Assembly: GCA_033063855.1 (NCBI GenBank)
Contig: CP093830.1
Location: 15,252,854-15,316,853, forward strand
From: Smittia aterrima
Lineage: Eukaryota > Arthropoda > Insecta > Diptera > Chironomidae
Direction: 5' to 3'
DNA: 64,000 bases
Shown: positions 1-11,200 of the stretch, piece after piece
How positions within the stretch are numbered: the first letter of the stretch is position 1
How the letters are laid out: each line of letters begins with the position of its first letter
Position numbers and translations under genes: made by a program
The notes under the pieces: generated by a model
What the model was told of the DNA's origin: nothing
The model's input: only the letters and a program-made list of their open reading frames with translations
Database searches by the model: none

Positions 1-807
1 AATTCTTTCGCAGTTTGAATTCAAATTTAATGAGAACCCGTCTTTATCAGAAAGTTTTTCTACAATTGTTTTGGGAAGTGTCTCTAGTCCACCGTCAAGC
101 GAATATATTGACCATCTCTCATGCTTTGCTTTCTTGTATAGATCACATGGGATAAAAGCTGGAGCTTTGATTCGTCCAGATCCATTCCATAAATAATCGA
201 ACAATATTCCTCGAATGACACTGCCAAAGCGCTGCTCTTTTAAGAAAAGATTCTTCATAAGAAACTTTACGCTGATTTGCTTAGCGTCACCTGCACAAAT
301 TCCACAAATCATTGAGCTAATTAAATAATCGGCCACTTCTTTTCCAAATCTTCTTGCGGTGAAATCGTAGATCGACTCGTCGTTTAGGGGAACTCTTGAT
401 TTATGGCCAAAGAAATCTTTAATTCCAGTTTTGTAAAGTGGCTTAGAGAAGGGTGGAATCGTGTTGATAGCTCCTTTGATGTCAGACGGAAGCATACATA
501 GTTGGTTCTTGGCGTAAATCATTCGATTTTTTGCAGCAACATGATTTGATGTGAGCGGAATAATTTTCTTCTTCAACCCCAACGATTCAATCAGCTCAAG
601 TGTTGTATTTCCTGGTAATCCTTTCGGTCTGATTGTTCGTGGTCCTGCTTCAAAAATACTTCCATCCTTCTTCTTTTCAGTTTGAATCCATCCTCCAAAT
701 CTGGAAGCGGCTTCATACAATTTCACTTTAACTCTCGGTTGAATGAATGATAGATAATAAGCCGCTGAGAGTCCACTTATCCCACCTCCCAGAACTGTTA
801 CTCTCAT
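1..807 (-). CDS. PPOX: Protoporphyrinogen oxidase, N-terminal part (partial)
   Basis: This enzyme oxidises protoporphyrinogen IX to protoporphyrin IX, the next-to-last step of haem synthesis, with FAD at the mitochondrial inner membrane. Reading from the ATG at 807 toward base 1 gives 269 uninterrupted residues with no intron. The protein opens with the dinucleotide-binding motif VTVLGGGISGLSAAYYLS. It continues with the family's EAASRFGGWIQT and EAGPRTIRPKG stretches, the SSMICGICAGDAKQISV block, and near the edge SLDGGLETLP. Animal PPOX is about 470-480 residues, so a little over half is present and the C-terminal part lies left of the window. The start is the first Met and sits directly before the FAD motif, as in other animal PPOX proteins. 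It is divergent from the FAM149-like gene, with 247 bases between the two start codons. Confidence 0.95.
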   Translation of the reverse strand, partial: MRVTVLGGGISGLSAAYYLSFIQPRVKVKLYEAASRFGGWIQTEKKKDGSIFEAGPRTIRPKGLPGNTTLELIESLGLKKKIIPLTSNHVAAKNRMIYAKNQLCMLPSDIKGAINTIPPFSKPLYKTGIKDFFGHKSRVPLNDESIYDFTARRFGKEVADYLISSMICGICAGDAKQISVKFLMKNLFLKEQRFGSVIRGILFDYLWNGSGRIKAPAFIPCDLYKKAKHERWSIYSLDGGLETLPKTIVEKLSDKDGFSLNLNSNCERI

Positions 808-1054
808 TGTGCTTAAATATTAAATTGCGCGGGATCAAAGGAGATGAAGATAAAGTGAAAAAAAAACTCGTGTGCGTCCAGTGCTCGAAATTATTTTCCG
901 AAAGACCGACATTTTCGTATCAGGGAAGCAGTTTATTAGAAAAATAAGCACTGAGCCAAACAAAAGCTTGAAAATTATTCAAATTGAGTGCTTGAGCTCA
1001 CAGCCACATAATTAAGATGGACAGTAGTTAAATAACTGTGTCCTGTCCTAAAAA
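808..1054. promoter_or_regulatory. Shared divergent promoter region, PPOX / FAM149-like
   Basis: These 247 bases separate the start codons of two divergently transcribed genes, so both 5' UTRs and core promoters must lie here or in unseen upstream exons. I see no clear TATA box in a usable position. The assignment rests on layout only. Confidence 0.5.
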
Positions 1055-2163
1055 ATGAGTTTCTGTAATTTCAAGACGACGGAGAAGAGCGACGACGATG
1101 AAGAAGATTTCATTATCGACGATAATTTCTCTAGTGATTACAATGGTGAATTCAGGACCAACTCAAGCTCGTCTTCGATTAAATGGTCGGTGGATGCGCG
1201 TAAACAGAATGAAGAGGATTGGCTGTCGATTGAAAGAATCCTTTACGGCGAGGATAGTTTACCCGAAGGTATCTAGTGCGATTATCGATTCGAATTGTCC
1301 TTTCATTTTCTTTTATAATTTTTAGATGAAAAGACGAGGGAGGAATTTCAAAGCTGGATGCGTGCTTTTCCCCACCTCAGGTAACATTTCGAGATATTAA
1401 AATAGATTCAGCTAGTAATATTGAATTTATCAACAGAATCGTCGGAAGAAAAATCGATTTACCGTCACCACACCGGAATTCGGTTGAATATGTCGAGGAA
1501 ATTCTAGCCATTGATCCACCAATACACAACTACCATAGTGAGCCTTTTAGAATGTTAGATCAAGAGCTTAATGAAAAACTTAGCATTAGAAGAGCACGAC
1601 AAGCAAGTGCTTCAAATCAATCAAGAGCGGAAGATTTAGAAAAACTTCTTCGAATTACATCGTCAGGACTTTCAAGGAATCAACAACAAGCTCGTCCACA
1701 AAATAGTAAAAAGGTTATTGACCGCACTTCAACGTTTATTCTTAAGCAAAATAGTTTGGGAAAGAAACTTACAAAGATTCAGGAACATAAAATGTTTGAG
1801 ATCCATCCAATCACGTTACACCATCAAAAGAGAGAGCTTGATAACAAGCTGTCATATTCTGCGACGTCGTCTTCACGGCTAAACCCGATTCTAAACGTCA
1901 AGTATATCAGTAAGAAACCAGATTTCTTGGATGACGTGAAGTCAGTCAAATCAGCATCGAAACTTCCGATCTACACCGACATCATTGAACGTCAAAAGCT
2001 TCCGAAGAGCGAGCTCTCATCGAAATCAGCTTCGATTCATCATCACAGTAAGTTGAATCAGAACAACATTCAACTACCGCCCTTCAACTATGAAATAGAC
2101 TTTCCCATCATCCAAGGCCGCGGTTATAACAATCAAAAATCTTCTAGGTTTACGAAGCACTAA
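1055..2163 (+). CDS. FAM149-like protein (DUF3719 domain), three exons
   Basis: Exons are 1055-1268, 1326-1380 and 1437-2163, with 57- and 56-base GT...AG introns. The joined reading frame is 331 residues and closes exactly on the TAA at 2161-2163. The N-terminus is acidic and serine-rich. Residues about 43-100 run from WSVDARKQNEEDWLSIERIL into EFQSWMRAFPHLRIVG, which straddles both introns. A tryptophan followed by an HLR motif is what I remember as the signature of DUF3719, the domain of FAM149A/B; vertebrate FAM149B1 is linked to primary cilia. The rest is low-complexity, basic and Ser/Gln-rich, with no domain I recognise. Family membership rests on this one motif plus the acidic lead-in, so the call is good but not certain. 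AATAAA signals follow at about 2288-2303. Confidence 0.7.
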
Positions 2164-5100
2164 ACTTTTGCGAATCACTTTGTTTAAAAACTTTTACTTT
2201 CCGTTCGCATCACGAAGCTTGCCAGCTGATAATTTATTCATTGCCTTTTCATGTAAAAAAAACACCTTCTTTTGTATCTGTGATAAAAATAAATGTTAAT
2301 AAAATCGATAATAGTCAACACACTCAGTAAATAGGAAATTTATAGTTCTTCAAAATTGCGGTTCATTTTGGCGGTGTCGAGGAAGTGGCAGAGAATTCAT
2401 TTGAATTATAATGATAAATTTACTCGTATGTCTTAAACTGGCAAAGATAATTGACTCAATCGTTAAATTTATTCGTATGTCTCAAGAAGTGTGATAAATC
2501 ATCAATGCTTTGACGCCGGTCGTAAATATAGTTCATCGATCTCTTTAACTTTATTTTATTCAAATGTTTACTGCTGAAAATTAATTTGAATAAAAGCTCA
2601 TTTTTTTAATTATTTATTTATTTTCATTTAGATAACAAAACGTGGACATTTTTTATTTTCTCATTTTTTTTTGCTTTAAAAATTGTCCTCTCTAAGAAAT
2701 TTTAATAAATTATTTTATTTTCCATAACTTTAATTTACCTAATAATCTTTACAATGTTTTGTGTTCTTAATAAAAGTATTTCAATAATTTACAACATTTA
2801 GAGTGAAACTTTTTTTTCTATAATGACTGCGCAATAAAAAATGTTTTCACGTCCACCCCCAAAGTCTAAACAAAAACTTAATCTTCATTGTTCTAGATGA
2901 TCTGTCGACAAAATTATTCTACTGTGGTATTTATTTAGGACTTTAGAATTTCTATTGCATGAACCGCGTTTGTCTCTTTATAAAAGTCGATTAATGAATT
3001 CTCCTTCTGCTTAAATTTGATTTGAACACATTGTTTTTGTTTTGCGTGAAGAAGATTTTATTTTAGTTTGGATGTGGGAAGAGGCGACTTTATCTAATCG
3101 ATAAATAAATTTAAGATGCTGGTGTTCGGTAGAAGGTGATAACATCATAAAAATAAATAAATTTTTATTCAATTATCAAGTAAACACAGACGTTTGGAGA
3201 TTCTCTAGTAGAATCATGTAAATAGAGAATCATTTTAAAAACGATTCAATTTCTAACAGAAAACACAGATTTCTTTTCATTCTTAGGAAACATCGTTAAT
3301 CAATTGATCTTCAAAGTTTTGTAACTCAAAATCGAAACATCAGTTCTAGCTATGGCTAAAATGTTAATTTTATGTTCCATGAATTCGTTTGTTATAGGAT
3401 GAATATACAAGAACGATCTCGCAAGAAGAAGCAAGCGCACACAATTTTTAAACATAGCGTTTATTCGTTGCTGAGATTTCATAGATTTAGTGTTTGAATA
3501 TATTGCCACAAAAAACTTTTCTCTTTCGTCATTCGATCGTCTAGTTTTTGTTGAATATAATTTAATATCAGAAACTGTGATTAGCGTTGCAAGTTCGAGT
3601 GTTGAGCATACGAATTTTTTGAATACGACAATTTGGTTGATTAAAATAAAAAATAAAAAAGATATAAGAGCTTTTCTTTCGAGCTTTACCTTAAGCTCTA
3701 TAAATATTTGTATGTTTAAGCAACTCTTGATCTTATACTGTTCTTCTCGAAAAACTAAATGACGGAGGAAATAAATATTTAAACATTCAGATATTTTTTC
3801 TCTCTAACAAGGAACCAATTCGCATTGTTTCGAAACTAGAATCATTTAGAGATAACGTACGAGATAACACTGATTAAGAACAACGACGTCTTCCTTCTCA
3901 TTCCTTCTCTCATCATCCTTTTTACACATTTAAAGTTGTACAATTTGAATAGCGAAAAAGAGTTTATTCGAGTTTAATGTGATGTAACTAATCTTGCCGT
4001 TTATGTCTGAGATGAATTTTTAATTTTCGTTTCTATTCAATAAAAAACATTTTTTTCTTCTTTTTAATTTGTGTCAATTAGTTTTTTTTTATGTTGAACC
4101 TGTAATTTACACTCCGGGCAATTTTAATTAAGAAAACTCGCTTTTGTCAAATTTACATATAAAAACAACCGCAGTTTTAACATTTTCTCGTCAAAGTAAA
4201 TCAATTGCTGTGTGTCGCAATAATGAGATTTTTGTCTTGAGATTATTTAGCAGTTATTTTTGTTTAAAAACCTTTACTTTTGATTGTATAAATTTTCATT
4301 TCATTTATCTTTTGGTGGTTTTAGGTTTCTTCTTTCTTTTCTGTCACGAAAAATGTCTCTTGAACAAAGACTTAATTCGTTATGATTGTGTGTAGCAGAC
4401 CTTCTGATGGATCCAATTAATTTTGATCTTCCTTCAAAATTATTTACGTTGCGAAAAGATTTTTGAACAATTTTCCTTAAGCTCGAAAATAGAAAGCCAA
4501 TTTAATTTGCAATAAACAATAACTTGAGCTTTTCTACAGTCAAAAAGTCTACATCCACACTTGTGATAGCATCGTCTATGCTCTCTTACCTGGCAATTAA
4601 TAAAAACTAATTCGATACTGAAATGGTAAGAAAAAAAAATCAAAATGAAAATAAAACAGAGTCAATGATAAAAATCAAAAAAACAAATTTTTTTTAATTG
4701 TTTCTAAGATTTTTGTCTCGCCTCAAATTCAAGGACGAAGCAAACATAACAAGTATTTAACAAAAGAAAATATTTTCCAAACTGATAACAATGAATTCAT
4801 AAACGAGAAACTTGTTGTAATCTCTTAAGTTGAATAACATAAATAAAATAAAAAATGTTAAAGCTCAACGACTAAAAGCTACTTAAAAAACTCAAAGCAA
4901 ATGACAAACTTTGGGCTAAATTCTCAAAGCGGAATGGCATGGACAGGGAAAGTTTTTCAAAAATTTCTTCGTCGCTTTGATGAGGCTCATTTTATTCGAA
5001 TTAAAATGATTTTTTAATTCTGCTTTACGTATAACCTGGGGCATTTCAAGCATTAAAGACGTCGAGATGGTAGGAATCTTAATGTCAATCGCACAATAAA

Positions 5101-5185
5101 ACGGCGACACATTGCTCCGCTGTGCTTTATGAAATGCACGACGTTATACATAATAGAACTAGATGTCGATGCGCCTCATCAAATA
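2164..5185. other. Intergenic stretch between FAM149-like 3' end and slowpoke 3' end
   Basis: Very AT-rich, with many AATAAA/TTTATT hexamers and runs of T. The open frames here are short and look like chance. The right part is probably the long 3' UTR of slowpoke, which enters from the right. No protein domain, tRNA or structured RNA is visible. Confidence 0.55.
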
Positions 5186-5186
5186 T

Positions 5187-5255
5187 CTGTAAATAGAAAA
5201 GAGTTGAAATAGATAATAAATTTTTAATTTAAGGTAATAATTTGAATGAACTCAC
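5187..5255 (-). other. Candidate intron in the slowpoke 3' UTR
   Basis: On the minus strand a GTGAGT donor begins at 5255 and a pyrimidine-rich CTATTTACAG acceptor ends at 5187. The slowpoke stop codon (5296-5298) lies about 40 bases before the donor. Splicing here would therefore leave the protein unchanged and should not trigger nonsense-mediated decay under the usual 50-55 base rule. Inferred from splice consensus only. Confidence 0.45.
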
Positions 5256-5295
5256 AGCTGTAAGGACCATCAGTAAGGGCGCTACACAGCAACAG

Positions 5296-8200
5296 TCAGG
5301 AATTGTCGTCTTTATTTGTGCCACCTCCCCCAACTGCTCCGGCCTGGCTGTTTGTTTGACGTCCAGCACTGCTAACTATGTTTCCTGTGTTGATACCAAC
5401 GGCGCCGCCCGTGTTTTGAGCGTTGGCAGCGCCAGCTCGGGTTTGGGATGGTTTGTACTCGAGTCCAGGATCAAATTGCATCAACACAAAAACCTAGATG
5501 ATGAGAATTAAAAATGTTGAAGGTTTACGAATCCTAAGTTAAATATAAAATTCTTACCTGATCAGTTGGCAGCAATGAAAAGTCGTCAGGCGGATTTGTA
5601 ATGACATAACGCTTACTACTAGCATCACAACTCGAACTGGTATCACGAAATCTGTACAATCCGATGCATAGCATGCCATACGATTTTAGTGCTGCAACGA
5701 ACAGATCGCCTATCGAAGAATCGAAGATTGTTTACTTATAGTCTCGAAATGACAGAGCAAGAAATTGAATTTAAAATTTTTTGGTTTTCTGGTTTTTTAG
5801 TTTTAGTTTTTGGTTTTTTGGTTTTCTGGTTTTTTAGTTTTTGGTTTTCTGGTTTTTGGTTTTCTTTGGCTAGGAAACTTAGAAAATCATGAGAAACTTA
5901 CCGTACTTTCCAGTTTCTCCAAATTGAGCGAGAGGGCCATCATACAACGAGATTTGCCCTACTCGACATCTGTCAAATATTAAAAATATTTAAAATTAAT
6001 CTCACTTCGAACAGATTTCAACTCACCGATCACGATTACTCAAGCTCTCCGGCGTGCTGTAGCCACCACGAAGTCCAGCACCTTCGGCCAAAATCAGTTC
6101 TAGTTCAGGCGTGGCACCCCCGGTAATTAATGAACGAATTAATGTTAAGGCGTTTTGATTAAAATATGTCTGAAAATAAATGTTAAGATGTAAGCTCTCA
6201 TTCTCTGTGATGATTTAATGTTCTGTAATAATTTACCGTTGACATCAATGAATCTAATACACTAACGGCGAAAGCTGTACCGCATGCAAACGGCTGAGTT
6301 AAGTAAAGTTCTGTATCTGGATCGTCATCGTCGTCTTGATCGAGAAACTGTACGTTGCTGTCATTAACCAGTTCTGTATTGAAGATAATGATTAGTAAAA
6401 AATAAAAAATTATTTCAACTGATGAGACTCACCGGTAATCATCGGAACATTCGCACCATAAACAGAACCACGTCGCTGAAGTACAATTGGACTTCCGACG
6501 GGTGTTAGATTGTCTTGCTCTCCTCGTTGACTCAGCACGCCGATCGTATCGTCAAATGTCATAGCTTTAATGTTAAGCGAAGCTAAAATGGCCTCTTTAT
6601 CAGCCAGCGTGGGATCATCATTAGATGGCACTTTTGCTGATAAAATGCAACACATATCACATAAATTAACATTGACGGCACGCAAATCGGCTCGACTAAG
6701 CGGTGATCCCTGTAATCAAAATAAAGCGGAGACTGATTGAGCTGTTTCCTGACAGGAAGTTCGTTCATCAACTCACGTTAAGCACAGAAATTTTCGGCAA
6801 ATTTTGTAACATTTTCCATTCCCTACGAATGTAATCAACAGAACCAACAATAACAACATGTTTCAGTTCGTGGTAATGAAAGTTGGATGCGCGTAAAGGC
6901 ATAACTAAATTTCTGAGACCAATTAGCGGTGAATCGGGATCGGCAAATAGGCAAACGACTACGTGTCCATTGAGAACAGTCATCGCCGCTTGATTTCGAT
7001 CCAAGATGCAGTCTTCGAGGCTTCTCGCAGGACTCCAGTGGAACATTCCCGTTGAATCGTATTTCATTTCTGTCTTTTCAAAGTCAAAATCTTTCGACTG
7101 ATCGTCGGCGATACCTGCTTGAAGTGTCACTCCATTGGGATTCTGAGCACCTGAACCGCCACCTCGAGCCGTAGGCCTTTAAATTTTCACGAGAATTTTA
7201 TTAAAAAATAGTTCAATCATACTCAAATGATTTTACTACAAGAGTTTCAAGCTTTACTCAAAAATTATTTACAAAACGAAAACTTTTCGGCAACGTAAAC
7301 TAAGTGATCAGGTTCTCAGAAAACGAAAAGCTGATTGCGCGAGCAGAAAATAAAAATGAGAATGCACAGCGACATAAAGAATGATTTTGAAACGATGAAA
7401 CAATAAAACTACGTACATAACAAAAGGTAATTCACAAAAGAAAAAAAATTATTTGAAAATCGTCTTATCGTACATGAGCTTTTTCACTTCATATGCAAGT
7501 TGATATCCCGCGTAAGGACTCGCTTCCGTTTCCGCAGGTCTTAGAGTGTGCGAGTGATAAGGATCGCGAGACAATTCACGAGTTCGTCACAAAGTTTTAA
7601 TTCGTTTTTGTGAAAGTGAGCAAAAGAAAAGAGAAGAGAAAAGTATTTGGTTCATTAAGTTGTTCACATGAAGCTCGAAATTATAAGAAACATGTTTGTA
7701 AGTAGCATTTAAAAATTGAAATGTAAATGCAACAGAGCTTTTGATAAACATGAACAAGTGATTGTAACGGTTTGATTATTTGTAGAAGTTTCAGTGAAAT
7801 ATTTCAACAGGTTGCAAGTTATAAAGCTGAAGCGATGAAAACTTACCGATTGTACGATGTTGGCGACACTACAACTCCGTCTGGTAATGGCGGTCGATTA
7901 ACGTTCGGTTTCACCTTGTTAACTTGTTTGGTTGAAATAGAGTTCAGCATCTGACTCGATCCGACAGATGGAATTCGACGATTCCGATTGATTACTGCAA
8001 CAAAAGAAAAAATATTAAGCCTTGAACTTTTTAACCAAAGAAGGAGCTTTCGGTGTGGAGTTTGCAGCAGGAAACATTTAATTCATTTAAATTCCTCAAT
8101 ATTTTAATATTTAATATTATATCTTTTAAATCACTTCACTTAATCTAATTACCCAAGAGATTCTCAATTTATTTTTAATGATGTTCAAATGAATTATTAA

Positions 8201-11200
8201 ACAGCGTTTTCATTGTGTCGAAGCAATTGAAAACCAAAGCTTCTGCCAAATGTTTTCTTCTTTGTTCGTCTCGCTCAATTAGAGGAAATTTTCGAAATAC
8301 ATTAGGAGATACAACGCAATGTGATTTACAACCCAACGCTAAACATTTTGCTAATTATTTCGCCATTAATGATTTACTCAAAAACTACTCACGATTTATT
8401 TCGTCGCGCTCTCGTGTAATGTCCCCTGTAATAATTGGCAGCATGATTTTAATGAGAGAGAATAAAGAAATAGCGGGTTAAGAGACTGAATACTGCAATG
8501 AGACACATATTTTCTTTCTTCTACATCAACAACTAATAAAAACAAACCAAAAGCGTCGTGACGAATCTCGACTTGTGCTGATGAGGAAAACTCATTATTG
8601 TGCAACAAATTATGATATTGATTTTTAAAAATGAAACTCTGATACGCTAAAACGATCACTACACACTAAAGGTAACTTTTTTCAATTTATTAAGAGTGTT
8701 GAGAGAAAATTTGTGAGAAAAATTATAAAAGAAACTAAAATGTTGGGGAGAAATGCTAATGCTAAGTGAAAAATTATAAGGAGAAAAAAATTTGTCGAAT
8801 GTGATCAACCGATAAAGTTTGCTTGAATCATTTGAGGAAAGCACAAAGTTTGAAAAATTCATTTCGGTTACCGGTAGCGCCCCGCACATGGACTCGTTTT
8901 GGAAGTTCGGGAGGTGTGAATGTCGGTGCTGCGGGATGATCATCTGTAAAATGATTGAACCATGATTCATATCTGAATGACTTACAAGACAAAACGTGTT
9001 TCAAGTGTCTACTTGAAGTTCAAAGTGTAAACTACTTTAACTTGAACTTGTGAATTTCTAAAGCTTAAGCAAAATTTGCCATAAATTCTCAAGGGAAAAA
9101 GGATAATTTGCTAAAATAGGGTGAAGCTCAACAGGGAAAGTAGTAGACATGAATCTATCGCCTGTAAAGATTCCTTTGGAAGATGACCGGTATACGGATC
9201 TCTCAGCAAAGGAAACCAAGAAGCAAACTCATTACTAAAGCCTTTCATGCTTTCCTGTTCAGGATCCTTTATCGGATCAACTAATTTAATTTTCGAAACA
9301 ATACTAAGGGAGTTTAATCAAACAAATTTTCTCGATAAACTAAAATTAGAGAAGTCTCAGATACAGAAATTTACAAATTTTAAATCTAACATGATAACAT
9401 TCAAAAGCATCAATCGTGACATTAAAAGCGATACATCGAGACACTCAGCACATTCATCGAACATAAAAGAAAACATTAATAAGCGAAATTATATTGGAAT
9501 TGAAGTTAGAAAGAACCAAGTGTATATGTGTGTGTGTTTGTGTGATTGAGAGAGAGAGAGAAATCAAAGTTGTAATGGATTTATGTTTCTCTGGAATTCT
9601 TTGACAATTATTTTTCTTATTTTACTTTTCCTATTTACGTTAATATCAATACGAGAATAAAATCATTGTGAAACATAGCAAAGGACAAAAGCGGATTAGA
9701 TTTCGCTTCAGTGAGAGAATCCGTAAGTTTCGTTCGTTGCAATATTTTTCAGGGATTTTCTTCGATTACAAAACAGCCAAGAAAGTAAAGTGACTTTCTC
9801 AATGTATTCAGAGGAGTGTATTATAATTTCTTCTTGCATAAAAATGAATTAAAAACAGCACCAAATAAAATATTTTTTCCTTTTTAATTCATTCTCGACT
9901 TGATGCGAAAAATAAATGCTCAAAAGATACCTGAGATACTTTTACTTATATAACTAACATCATGGCACAAAATGTTTCCTATCTAGTCTCATAAAAAAAG
10001 GAACAATGAAAGCATTTTCACTATTATTGGTTTTTAATTTTTTCATCCTTTGCATTAGATTAAAATGAAGATCATTTGATGGTTTTTAATTGCATTTTAA
10101 TTTAGAAAAAAGAGAATGTTTTACGGCTCTATCACATGTTTACGTATAAAAAACTTCAAACGTGATAAAAGCTTCTTCTGTTAGTTGTTTGAGATTAAGA
10201 GTTTTTGAGAAATTGTAGCAATTTTTTCTATTCGATTAATAATCGTGAGTAAGAGAAAACAACAAATTCATACTGTCAATGAATTCCTCAAAAGCAATTA
10301 ATATCAACAATCATCGCGGCATCACTTTCCAACAGAAAATGCATTTATTAGTTTAATCAAGTGAAGCAATAAGGCGGTAATGAAGCGTTGGAGCTTTCAG
10401 ATCATCATCGCCTTACAGTCCGTCAATCAACACCGGTGTTCAACATTTTTCTGTTATCCATTAATCTACCGAAATGTTTCACTTTCATATACATATTCAT
10501 TCAACCAATTCAATAAATGAAAAAAGAAAAAAAATACGACATTACAGCATTTTGATTTGATTTTGAGTTTGTTATACTTTAAAGTATAAAGATACGTACT
10601 TGATGGACTTATTAGTTTTGATGGAGAAGGAGGAGCTCGAAACTTTTTCCTCAACAAAGCCACTATAAACACATGCAATACAAAAACAAATTTTGATAAG
10701 TCATAAAATCAAAACAAGATAGAGAGGACATTTTTTGTTTGTTTTGGTTATGAAACGACAGACATTTAATATCGATCTGGGAGATTTTCTGTCAGTTTCG
10801 ATGAGCTTTCTGTTGGTTTTCCTCAAGGGGATTTCGTCATCACTTTATGATTATATGTTTATTTTAGTTTCATTTTTGTTTTTGGGGACTTTTACATTTG
10901 ATAGCCAATGTTTTAATAACAAGCGAGTTGCTTACAACGACACCATAGCTTAGCGCAGTTCAAGTTGACGCAAACCTTACTAGAACATCTCTCAATATTA
11001 TTATCTTTTACGTTTGAGTTATCGAGATATCTGAGTAAGTTAACATCAATCATGAAGGTCTAAGAATTTAAAAAATCACCGCTACAACAATTCGAACTGC
11101 TTTCGATCTAACAACATCATTTATTTCAGTTCTCGCACGTCACAAAAAATAATTTTTCTCGCTTGAGAATGGAATTACATCATGATTTTTCCATTACACA

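Noticed and set aside
9150..9239. 29-codon plus-strand frame starting MNLSPVKIPLEDDRY, in a slightly less AT-rich patch
   Set aside because: No signal peptide or homologue and no matching splice sites in frame with slowpoke on the other strand. Too short to support.
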